DNA of 64,000 nucleotides from Mixophyes australis (taxonomy: Eukaryota; Chordata; Amphibia; Anura; Limnodynastidae): assembly GCA_036250195.1 (NCBI GenBank), contig JAVHZZ010000063.1:434001-498000 (forward strand), given 5' to 3'. Position 1 is the first letter of the stretch. Every line of letters starts with the position of its first letter. Below are positions 11,222 to 19,712 of this stretch, piece by piece. The position numbers and the translations under genes are program-made. The notes beneath the pieces were generated by a model, which did no database searches, was not told where the DNA came from, and saw nothing but the letters and a program-made list of their open reading frames with translations.

Positions 11222-11740
11222 TTGCAGGTGTTTGGAATGATTTCTAAACTCCATGCTTTGTCCAAAAAGGAGTGGGTCAATTATTTGGTCCTTACAATGC
11301 AAGGGCGTGCATTAGAGGCCTATTGTGTATTGACCCCAGATGACTGTGCAGACTCTGAAGTGGTAAAGAAAGTTCTCTTTAAGTGCTACATTATTACCCC
11401 AGGAACCTACTGGCAGAAATGTGAGGATCTGGCAGAAGCCTTCTCATCAACCATGAGGAATTTACTAACCAGCTGTGGCAGTTTGTGATGAGATGTGTGA
11501 ATGGATCTGGTGTCAAGACCTGGGTGGATTTAAATGGTTTAATTTGCAGGGAGCAGTTGTCTCGCCGGTGCACACAGAGGGTGAAAAAATTGGTACTGGA
11601 CCACAACACAATAATATTTGAAGTAGCGCCCCAGTTGGCAAATCAAAATGTAGTGGTTTGGCCACCCTGGCAGAAGCGCCAGTCTAGCAGCCAACACCAA
11701 AGAATTTTATGAATTGAAGAACATCCCTCTGCTGTTGATC
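11222..11740 (+). pseudogene. Retroviral-type gag capsid fragment, SCAN-like
   Basis: Residues WVNYLVLTMQGRALEAYCVL and the following DDCADSEVVKKVLF helix, then ITPGTYWQKC, follow the SCAN/gypsy capsid pattern (W-L-L-GKA-EAY-L--ED---Y--VK-A-L--Y-ITPE-YR). The frame shifts near 11470 and resumes as WQFVMRCVNGSG...ICREQLSRRC, matching the second half of such domains. One frameshift and no start codon context make it a pseudogene. It could in principle be an exonised SCAN domain, but the downstream zinc knuckle and protease motif favour a retroelement. Confidence 0.55.
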
Positions 11741-11758
11741 ACTCCGCCAAGCAAGTAG

Positions 11759-12287
11759 TTACAATCCTGTTCCACAAACTAGGTCCTTGTAATTAAAGCC
11801 ACGGAGCCAGAAATATATTGAAAGTATTAAACTGTTTAATGTAGTGGAAAACACAGTCCATGTGATGCAAGTTAAACACAGGCCAGATCAGTGAATAAAC
11901 AGACTTCCAGGTATAAGGCAAATATCAGGTTTACCTCCAAGTGACAAGATAGAGATGAATGCTAAATGCTTACAGAAAAGCAGAAACTGGCTAAGCAAGG
12001 ATTTCCACAGGAAAAGAGAAAAAGCAAGGCAGTTAGTCCAAGGGTAAATAAACATTACAGGCACAGAAACATTAATGACCAGCAAAGGAAACTGGGAGAG
12101 GCAGGCATATATAGGAGACAATCAGGTGTGAATGATTAACATAGTGCAGCTAGTAGTCCCTGATAGTGAGAAGAGAAGGCAGAATAACAGCACCTCTGGT
12201 GGTTCACAGGTACTGCAGGGTCAATATAATAATAAATATAGTCCCAGAGGCAGGAGCTAAAGCAGCATCATGAGGCAGATCCTAACA
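11759..12287 (-). mobile_element. LTR-like insertion (possible solo LTR)
   Basis: This 529 bp block interrupts the gag frame and is flanked by GTAG on both sides. Read on the minus strand it starts TGTTAGGATCTGCC and is pyrimidine-rich, with short CTGCCT and CCAGTTTC elements typical of amphibian LTR leaders. Its end (GATTGTAA) does not finish in CA, so the LTR call is tentative. Confidence 0.45.
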
Positions 12288-13046
12288 GTAGCCACTAACC
12301 CAGGTGCTTGTAGCTAGCTGCAATTCCACCCTGTTCCTGGAAGTCATCAGACTAGACTGGATAGGAAGTGTTATGGCTGTGGGAAAACCGGTCACCTAAG
12401 GCCAGACTGTCCCACAGGCTGACTTGCATAATCGACTAATGGAGATGGGTAAAAAGATTGTTCTTGCCCCAGAAAGTCCAGTGGCGTATGTCACAGAGAA
12501 AAGTGACTCAGTGAAGAGGCCAAAAAGACAACCAAAAAGAGGTGGAAGCACCCAAGTTGGACCATTGCAGGGAGAAGGCCTGAGAGTCTCAGGGACCTCA
12601 ATCACTGTGGTGAGCCCCCCATCCTTGCTGAACCTGCTGCAGCATTGCCAGGCTAGACTGCCAAAGTCACAGTTCCAGATGGACTCGAAGTGCCCACGGT
12701 GAGGGTACGTCTCGATTGGGGAGCTGGCAAATAAATGTGAGATGTGCTCCTGGGAAACGATCTTGGTCATGGGATGTGGACAGGTTTTTGTCATCCCCAT
12801 TACCCAGAGTCAAGCTGTCAGACTACATGCTACAGGAGTGGCAGTCTAGAGGAAAAGACCCAAGCTACTAGACAACAAGAGCTGCAACAACATTTTCCAG
12901 CCCAAAAGAAAAGGTTGAAGCTGCTAGATCATCAGGACTTAGCCAGCTCTTTACCACAGAAAATACCCCATTCCCCAGCAATGCAGAGTATGTTGTTTCC
13001 AGCACATGTGCAATTAAATATGGTGGAAAATATTACGTTATGAACT

Positions 13047-13515
13047 TGATATTGAGGCTGGTTGGGTGAAATAGACCTTTAATTAAATGGAAATGCTATT
13101 AATTTAATTTTTGGGCTGGTGGGGGTGAAATTGATTTAAAAATCAAATGGGAATGTTATTAATCTAATGTTGGGGAAGGTTGGGAGGAAGGAAGTTTATT
13201 TATTAAACATAAACACTAAGAATATACTGTTGGGGTTTTTAGGGGGGAGGAGGCCTAATTATTAAACATGGGAGCTATTAATTTAAGGTTGGGGCTGTTT
13301 GGGGGGTAGGAGGCGTATTTATTAAATTTAAGTATTTATTTAAGTATTTAAGTATATTAATTTAATGCCGGGCTGGTTGGGGTAAAATATCCTAATTATT
13401 AAATGTGTACTAATTTATTGTTTTGGACTGGTTGGGTGGGGGGGTTGGGTTTGTTTAACTGTTAATGCTGAGAATGCTATTAATTTGGGGTAAAGAGGCC
13501 TATTTATTAAATACA
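13047..13515. repeat. Degenerate 50-65 bp minisatellite
   Basis: About eight diverged units alternate TTATTAAA..TATTAATTTAA with GTTGGGGCTGGTTGGGG. The G-rich half units lie at irregular spacing. It abuts the truncated end of the outer Ngaro element. Confidence 0.75.
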
Positions 13516-13520
13516 GAACA

Positions 13521-13800
13521 CTAGTAATGCCATGGTGGTTGGGTGTCTAGAGTGTTGATTATAAGCACTGAAGGGCACCCAAACTTTATCTCGCTATCCC
13601 TTAGAATCTTTATTAGTGTCGCCCAACGTAAACCCCTAAAACCTAACCATCTAACTGAATCTGCCCGGGGAAATTTGCTCAAATCATGAGCAGGACCACT
13701 CTTACCGGCCCAAAAAACAAAGGAATGGCCGACCAGCCAAAAATGCTTCCCATCCTGCCGTGAACCTGCAACATGGAGTAAAATGCACATAAAACAAATT
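13521..13800 (-). pseudogene. SGNH-hydrolase ORF of outer Ngaro, truncated
   Basis: The frame contains WLVGHSFVFWAG, the block-I region of the SGNH hydrolases carried by many Ngaro elements (GHS in place of the usual GDS), then SVRWLGFRGLRWATLIKIL. It collapses after PSVLIIN, before the G-x-N-D block, where the neighbouring minisatellite starts. Not functional. Confidence 0.65.
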
Positions 13801-14024
13801 TCAAGACATAATACATGGTATTAGAGAAAGACACTACTATATATTTGCGTGCAACGCAGGGTGACCCATGCGGAGGTAAAACCGGAAACCCCGGGGTGCC
13901 ACAAGCCAATCAGGCCCCCGGGGAAAAGAAATGGCAAATCCCTCCATGCCTCCTTTTAACAAGACAAGCAACGCATGTCATGGGTCAGCCTTACCACATT
14001 GCATTATTAAGCCTAAAGCGCAAC

Positions 14025-14471
14025 AGCTGGCCTAACATACTGTTTGAAACACTTAGACCTTCACCTACCTGAAGCCACGATACTCTGTTCCGACACACCC
14101 TCCTCCGCCGCTACTGTAGCCGCTCCTATTCTAAAAGAATGAGTCCCATAGTCTGCTGTATCCAATCCAAGTTTAGCAATACAATTCTTAAAGACCGCGG
14201 AAAACTGGACCTTCGTAAGGGGGTACCTATCATGGTGCCTAAGCCAATTACCACCAGGAGCAGGGGACATATCTCTATACAATCTTGTAAACTCAAGCGG
14301 GCAAACTGCAATATCCTGATTACGATGCTAGGTAATCCACCGCCCCCTACCCAAAGGATCAGTCTTCGATCTATGGATCTTACAAGCTATGTTATCATTC
14401 TTAACCACAACATTTCTGTGAAGTAACCCTGAACCGATTGCCGATCTAGATGAAGCTAACAACTCACCTGT
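14025..14471 (-). pseudogene. Tyrosine recombinase, C-terminal part (outer Ngaro)
   Basis: From the inner-element junction the frame starts TGELLASSRSAIGSG, continues through a middle segment (CKIHRSKTDPLGRG) and reaches YGTHSFRIGAATVAAEEGVS, which holds the H-x-x-R catalytic pair. A frameshift after SIVASGR destroys the W-K-S...Y end. The other flank of the inner element (17479-17520) supplies the residues just before TGEL, including the first catalytic Arg, in the same frame. The insertion therefore cut one gene. Confidence 0.75.
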
Positions 14472-14851
14472 AAACCGCTTATGGTGGACAACCTTCTTTA
14501 CCAGAGTTAACTTAACAACTAAAATAACGACACAGAGACTTGAATTGGCATTTGAAAGGTCAGGAATTTATTATAGGCGAAACCTGCTGGGGAAAAATTG
14601 GTGGCCAACATAAACAGACCAATCAGCATCCAGGCCACACCTACTAGTTGTAAATTCCGTCCAAACTAATTTGGATTCGACTAGGCGTAAAATGCCAAAC
14701 TCCCCCATTTGGCATATTAGCTGAGGCCCGCCCGCCTAAGCGGAGCCCCTTAACCCCGAAGGGCTATTCTTCTAATTGCCCAATCCCTTTAAGAGGAGAG
14801 TGCCTACTACGCCTTCAATGTAACAAAATGGCCGCTGATTGGGCTGCTTAC
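14472..14851 (-). repeat. Ngaro split repeat B2
   Basis: 380 bp nearly identical to 15128-15523 apart from substitutions and a short insertion near the start of B1. It contains AAACCGCTTATGGTGG at its outer edge. Confidence 0.85.
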
Positions 14852-14909
14852 CGCCACTTGTAAACACAAGTCCAATATCAATACCACAATATGGGATGGG
14901 TGGGTGGGT

Positions 14910-15127
14910 AACAAATCTATCCGGCAAGAGGAAGTCACATCCTTTTCCTATATGTTATAAGCCTCCTCAGGAAAGCAAACCCCTCCCCTTCCGGCTCCAC
15001 TGATTGGATAACTCAGATTTCTACCACAACCCAGATAAGTTAACTCCTGGTATGCCTGTACTTTTTCCTCTGCCTGCCCCCTCAGCGTTTATATCACCTC
15101 GGTCTCATTCAATCCCTCTGTTGTATT
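14910..15127 (-). repeat. Ngaro split repeat A2
   Basis: 218 bp matching A1 at 17261-17478 almost base for base; it ends TCTGTTGTATT and abuts B1 directly. Confidence 0.9.
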
Positions 15128-15523
15128 AAACCGCTTATGGTGGACAAACTTCTATACCATCTTTAACCTTTACCAGAGTTAACTTAACAACTAAAATAAC
15201 GACACAGAGACTTGAATTGGCGTTTGAAAGGTCAGGAATTTATTATAGGCGAAACCTGCTGGGGAAAAAATTGTGGCCAACATAAACAGAAAAATCAGCA
15301 TCCAGGCCACACCTACTAGTTGTAAATTCCGTCCAAACTAATTTGGACTCGACTAGGCGTAAAATGCCAAACTCCCCCATTTGGCATATTAGCTGAGGCC
15401 CGCCCGCCTAAGCGGAGCCCCTTAACCCCGAAGGGCTATTCTGCTAATTGCCCAATCCCTTTAAGAGGAGAGTGCCTACTACGCCTTCAATGTAACAAAA
15501 TGGCCGCTGATTGGGCTGCTTAC
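15128..15523 (-). repeat. Ngaro split repeat B1
   Basis: 396 bp copy of B2. The extra length is a partial local duplication (TCTATACCATCTTTAACC) near its A2-proximal edge. Confidence 0.85.
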
Positions 15524-15576
15524 TGCTACAGCTAAGGTTTCCCACCAGGAACCGCAGCCCGCCACCAACCGACCTC

Positions 15577-16107
15577 TCATAGCCAAACAAGAAAACCAAA
15601 TATCTGCTCTATAAAGTATGCCATACCCAAATCAGACAAATGTACACCATCGGGCCTATAGTACTGCGTCAACACAGCCCTTATGGACGGATAACTAATG
15701 TAGCCACCACCTACTTCCTGAAAGATCTTCCGAACCGCCCTATTTACCTTCCCACAAGCTTTCTCAATCCGTGCTGGTTTATCCGCCCCTCTCCAATTGC
15801 GCCTAGGGATAATATCGGACCATGTAAGGTGAACTGTTGGCCAATGTAACTTAATGGCCCCGACATCAGATCTTATATGTTCAATGAGCTCTAAACTGGA
15901 CCACTTACCCAGGTCATTCCCCCCAAGGTGAATTACAAGTTCTAAAGGGCGCCCAAACCTACTCTCGGTGTCTTTTAGTATCTTCAACAGAGATGCCCAA
16001 CGCATACCCCTAACACCTATCCATCTTATTGACTCCGCCCTGGAAAATTTGCTCACATCATGAGCAGGGCCGCTCTTACCGTCCCAAAAAACAAATGAAT
16101 GGCCTAC
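15577..16107 (-). pseudogene. SGNH-hydrolase-like ORF of inner Ngaro
   Basis: Ngaro retrotransposons often carry an extra ORF related to SGNH hydrolases (lipase/esterase fold); its role in the element is unknown. Here block I reads GHSFVFWDGKSGPAHD (Ser in GHS), block III reads HLGGNDLG (G-x-N-D) and block V reads DGVHLSDLG (D-x-x-H), so the Ser, Asn and Asp-His residues of the fold are all visible. The longest Met-initiated frame is 15577-16056 (159 residues), which starts after block I. The upstream in-frame codon just before block I is TGA, where the outer copy has TGG (Trp), so the full domain is interrupted by one nonsense change. Confidence 0.7.
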
Positions 16108-16393
16108 CAGTCAAATACTCCTCCCATCCTGACGTACACCTGCAACATGGAGTAATTTATTAGTAGTAAATTAAATGGCAAAACGTAAAACATAAATAAT
16201 ACTGAAAACAAAAAAATTCCACATTCGCGCATAACGCAGGGTGACCCATGCGGAGGTAAAACCGGAAACCCCGGGGTGCCACCGCCAATCAGGCCCCCGG
16301 AGAAAAGAAATGGCAAAACCCTCCGCGCTCCCTTTCAACAAGATAAGCAACGCAACGTCATAGGTCAGCCTTATTACATCGCCCTGTCTAAGG

Positions 16394-16690
16394 CTAGAGC
16401 GCCACAGCTGGCCTGACATACCGCTTAAAACACTTAGACTTCCATCTACCCAAAGCCATAATGCTCTGCTCAGACACACCCTCTTCTGCCGCTACCGTAG
16501 CTGCCCCTATCCTAAAGGAATGCGTCCCATAGTCCGCTGCACTCAAACCAAGCTTAACCACGCATATTTTGAATACCGCTGAAAATTGAAACTTTGTAAG
16601 GGGAAAACCATTACTATGTCTAAGCCAATAACCACCGGGAGCAGGAGACATATCCCTATACAACCTTGTCAATTCTACTGGGCTGCAGGG
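16394..16690 (-). pseudogene. Tyrosine recombinase C-terminus (inner Ngaro)
   Basis: The segment runs LYRDMSPAPGGYWLRH, then YGTHSFRIGAATVAAEEGVS, and ends LGRWKSKCFKRYVRP. This shows H-x-x-R, the W-K-S helix and the final Tyr nucleophile. The N-terminal half with the first Arg is gone because the internal deletion joins this point to GC-rich leader DNA near 16690. The 246-residue frame that extends to 17134 is an artefact of reading through that leader. Confidence 0.75.
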
Positions 16691-16990
16691 GCATCCACGG
16701 GCGCTCCTGGAGCGCCCGCATCTAACATGGCCGCCGGAATCGGGATGGACTGACGCGCATGCGCGTGCGTGCGCGTCATCGCGCATGCGCAGAAACTTTT
16801 CTAGCCGCCGCGGAACCGCCGGGGACACCCACCCCACTATCCGAGAGGGGGGAAGAGGAAACACCCGTCGGCGAGGCCCGGATCTGGGCTCGCTGCTTAC
16901 TAAGGGCCGAGGGGGGGGAACAAACCTCAGGGAGGCGGTGGGGTGGAACCCTAACTCTCTTGGCCCGGAGCATAATGGGGGAAGGAAAAG
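16683..16990. promoter_or_regulatory. CpG-rich leader of inner Ngaro
   Basis: This stretch is far richer in G+C and CpG than its surroundings, with GGCGCTCCTGGAGCGCCC and repeated GCGCATGCGC palindromes. It lies between the A1 repeat and the recombinase remnant, where an element promoter or leader would be. A promoter role is inference from composition and position. Confidence 0.4.
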
Positions 16991-17260
16991 GTAACAAAAA
17001 ACAAACAAGAAAAAGAGAGAGGGGAAAGCGGGGGAGGCAGGGACAAGAACTAGGGGAAAAAGATAAGGTGGAGAAAACAAGGAGGAGAATGGATTGGGAA
17101 AAAATGTGAAAAGAAAAGAACACTGAAAATACAACTTAAATTACCACGATAACAGCAATAAATGCAATACCAAAAACAGTATAACACAGTTAAAAAACAC
17201 AGTGAAAAAACAGTTTATGTAGCAATACTAACCAGGACAGCAGAGAGCCCATACTCACTT

Positions 17261-17478
17261 AACAAATCTATCCGGCAAGAGGAAGTCACATCCTTTTCCT
17301 ATATGTTATAAGCCTCCTCAGGAAAGCAAACCCCTCCCCTTCCGGCTCCACTGATTGGATAACTCAGATTTCTACCACAACCCAGATAAGTTAACTCCTG
17401 GTATGCCTGTACTTTTTCCTCTGCCTGCCCCCTCAGTGTTTATATCACCTCGGTCTCATTCAATCCCTCTGTTGTATT
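17261..17478 (-). repeat. Ngaro split repeat A1 (5' end of inner element)
   Basis: 218 bp, same as A2. The first base on the minus strand follows directly from the interrupted recombinase frame of the outer element. Confidence 0.9.
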
Positions 17479-17719
17479 TCTGAAAGCCATGAAAAAAGCC
17501 TTTAAACACTCAAGCCGAAACAAAGCAGCTTCAAACTCATTTAAAATTTTCCAAGAACATGCACCACATAGCCATATAATCTCTAATTTCCTTGGATATC
17601 CTCACAAAATGCCTTGCTTTTGTAATCCCAACCGTAGCACTCTCTAACTTCTGGCAAAAAACCCTACCCATGGGTATCACTCTACAAGCAAAATAAAGCA
17701 GGCCAAGCAGTGACTGCAC
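17479..17719 (-). pseudogene. RNase H-region and recombinase-start fragments (outer Ngaro)
   Basis: The frame QSLLGLLYFACRVIPMGRVF, followed by ARHFVRISKEIRDYMAMWCM and FLENFK, matches the post-RT/RNase H segment of DIRS/Ngaro polyproteins. It joins abruptly to the recombinase stretch ending ..FFMAFR at 17479. The deletion removed the rest of RNase H and the recombinase N-terminus. Confidence 0.65.
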
Positions 17720-17756
17720 CTGTTTTTACTGCACCTTACACTTACCCTGAAATGAA

Positions 17757-18451
17757 TCAATCACACCCCTCAACTTTCTCCATTGGAAGCTTACAACACC
17801 CTGCAACAGTGTCAATTTCAATAACCAGGTATGACATTTTCTCGATATGCCTCGTCAACACGCCAGAGCATGACCTTGATGCTGCCAAATCATCTGTAGC
17901 CTTATTAGTGATGGCAAACATATTCACAAAACAACCTGTGCCTATCTTACCACGCACCCGGCCCCTAATATCCCCCTGACGGCTGTATTGGAACAGCGCA
18001 CCACATCGTCCCTCAATATCCTGCTTCCTTCATTGGAACCAACACCTTCCAACCCCGCCCTATGGCAGGTACTACACAACTTCCTCTCCAGGAGCTTCAT
18101 CAATCTTGTGTCTGCCCTCCCAGACCTGGCCGGAACCTCACTCCCAGAGGTAGAAGAGCTGGAATCAGAGCTAGAACCAGACACCCTACTGGCATGCTCA
18201 CCAACTGATCCACGACTACCACCTTCCACACGTGATGACTGGCCCACCATGGCCGTAGATGCGGCTTCCGCATAAGAAGCACGTCCAGACCTCTGACCTG
18301 ATGTCACACAACCAGCCGAACCTGCAGAGGGAGAAACAGAAAGAGAGCTCCCCGGCCCAGGAGCCGCAGTCCCCGCATCCACCAACAGTGCTAAAGTAAA
18401 CAAACCACGGTCAGCCGACCGCGACTGGACCTGCTCGCTGACCTGGGTCAA
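17757..18451 (-). pseudogene. Gag-like ORF of outer Ngaro
   Basis: A 169-residue frame (17942-18451) rich in Ser/Gly/Arg, with a low-complexity SSSDSSSSTSGSE stretch, is followed by a fragment FAITNKATDDLAASRSCSGV. Position upstream of the RT/RNase H remnant and composition fit a Ngaro gag. The plus-strand frame at 17988-18275 is its shadow. The assignment rests on context. Confidence 0.5.
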
Positions 18452-18606
18452 CTAAATTTGAGGCAATCGTGTAGGGGACACTCGATGACCTGCCAGGGAG
18501 GACGCATGATCCTGCCCTGAACCTGACCCGCCAGTCACCTTAACCTTTTCATCTACATGCACCCTCAGTGTTTATATCACTTCTAATCCCAGCCCTCTCT
18601 TACTCT

Positions 18607-19325
18607 TATAATAATTTTTTTGTTTTTTTTGTTTTTTTGTAACTACCAATATTTTAAGCATATTACATAAACATCTATATCTGTATATCTAAATTAAACA
18701 AATAGATCTATATATTTATATATCTATATATCTATATGAAACATCTGGTGTTAAATCAGCAACAGTGTCCATCTTTCCGTGCTCATGAACAGGGGAAATG
18801 TCTTGCACTGACGGATACAGTCACCAGTCCTCTTCTATCAGATAATTTCATGTTTCTAATACATTTGTAGTATGTGCAGGTTTTATATGAAGAATTAAAG
18901 ATCTCTGGTAGATTTGGTTAAATCCATACTTGAGACCACTAATTTATGTAAATATATTGTATCTTTAGATGGCTGATGGTGAAGGAAAGAGTAAAACTAG
19001 AAGACTTATGTTACAGCTATATTTCTAAATGTGGAAAATGTATTATATGTAAAATATATTGATGTACAGAATCCTGAATTTAGATTAAAATGTGGATAAT
19101 TCCTAGCAGGTTTAGGAAGATTTGTGTTCAGTTGAATCCTTGGGATTCAGCCAACAGAATCTGATTATTATTTTCTTGGTGTATATATGTGTAGAACATT
19201 GTGGATAGTGCATCAGTACAATATAGGTGTTTCCTAGGTTAGTATGTGTAGAATCAGACTATGTAACAACTTAACCCTTCAGTGCAAGACATGAGCTCAC
19301 CCTGTATGCCGCATGATGGTATGTC
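18607..19325. other. AT-rich sequence, 3' flank of candidate gene
   Basis: It contains a diverged TATATC microsatellite (about 18690-18740) and otherwise nothing recognised. It would hold the 3' UTR of the gene ending at 19326. AAGAAAATAATAAT near 19170 is the nearest poly(A)-signal-like string but not a canonical AATAAA. Confidence 0.4.
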
Positions 19326-19712
19326 TCAGTTCCCAGCGCTGCCATTGTCTTGGTTTCCACTGATGTTGCTCGCAGAAACCACCCTTCCACATCTTTTACG
19401 AATCCACCTCCACAGGGACTGAAGACGAGATCTCCGGGGGCCAGATGTTTGCTGTTGCCTCCGCTGCTGCTGGTCTGCTGGAAGGCAGCACCATGAGCAC
19501 AAACAGAAGAATGAAAAATCTGCTTGTGCATCATTCTCGATGGTGATCTCTCTTGTGTCCACCTGCGGTGATGTAGTGATGACCACGGGAACGGAAGAAG
19601 GGATGTTGTCAATGGAGGCATGCGGTCTTTCTGGTGGGGATGGTGTACAGTCTGAGACCAAGCTGCATACAGCATGAAGACGTTCTGTTGCTGTCTGTTT
19701 CTCATGTGTATT
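19326..19712 (-). CDS. Terminal exon of candidate gene (128 residues + stop)
   Basis: Acceptor TTTTTTCCCCTACAG. The frame starts NTHEKQTATERLHAVCSLVS and ends in GSAGN-TGA. It has a Thr/Ser/Pro-rich first half, then a short Cys/Phe cluster (FSFFCLCSWCC), a Gln/Arg stretch and a Trp-containing basic helix-like segment. The cluster is too short for a confident membrane span, though a juxtamembrane or palmitoylated segment is possible. Confidence 0.5.
   Translation of the reverse strand, partial: NTHEKQTATERLHAVCSLVSDCTPSPPERPHASIDNIPSSVPVVITTSPQVDTREITIENDAQADFSFFCLCSWCCLPADQQQRRQQQTSGPRRSRLQSLWRWIRKRCGRVVSASNISGNQDNGSAGN

Larger units (their letters stand above)
11170..12800 (+). mobile_element. 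Decayed gypsy/Gmr1-like LTR retrotransposon, gag-protease part
   Basis: Three consecutive pieces fit a retrotransposon gag-pro: a SCAN-like capsid segment (11222-11560), a CCHC zinc knuckle CYGCGKTGHLRPDC (about 12372-12413), and a protease-end motif VLLGNDLG (about 12743-12766). The capsid is broken by a frameshift near 11470, and a 529 bp LTR-like sequence sits between capsid and knuckle. No reverse transcriptase or flanking LTR of its own is visible. It is dead. The gypsy/Gmr1 assignment rests on the capsid's similarity to SCAN domains, which derive from such gags. Confidence 0.6.
14472..17478 (-). mobile_element. Inner Ngaro element, complete ends, internally deleted (3.0 kb)
   Basis: It has the diagnostic split direct repeats, in minus-strand order A1 (17478-17261), internal region, B1 (15523-15128), A2 (15127-14910), B2 (14851-14472). 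A1 and A2 are both 218 bp. Outer ends are GTATT...AAACCGC, and the internal A2/B1 junction joins GTATT directly to AAACCGC, as expected of a circular intermediate. The internal region keeps only the end of the recombinase and an SGNH ORF; gag and RT are deleted. It lies inside the recombinase gene of an older relative, with no target duplication, as is normal for tyrosine-recombinase elements. Confidence 0.85.
13521..18606 (-). mobile_element. Outer Ngaro-type tyrosine-recombinase retrotransposon (internally deleted, 3'-truncated)
   Basis: Reading the minus strand from 18606: a remnant of the 5' A repeat (about 18555-18606, sharing CCCTCAGTGTTTATATCAC with the inner element), gag-like frame (18451-17757), an RNase H-region fragment (17719-17537), tyrosine recombinase (split at 17479/14471 by the inner element) and the start of an SGNH-hydrolase ORF (about 13790-13521). 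That order is the Ngaro/DIRS order. The reverse transcriptase core and most of the recombinase N-terminus are missing, and the 3' split repeats are lost where the minisatellite begins. Confidence 0.75.

Noticed and set aside
11222..11488. Host SCAN-domain transcription factor exon
   Set aside because: Followed by a gag zinc knuckle and protease motif and broken by a frameshift, so a retroelement relic is the better reading.
16394..17134. 246 codon minus ORF taken as one protein
   Set aside because: Only the last ~100 residues are recombinase; the rest is GC-rich leader read through after an internal deletion.
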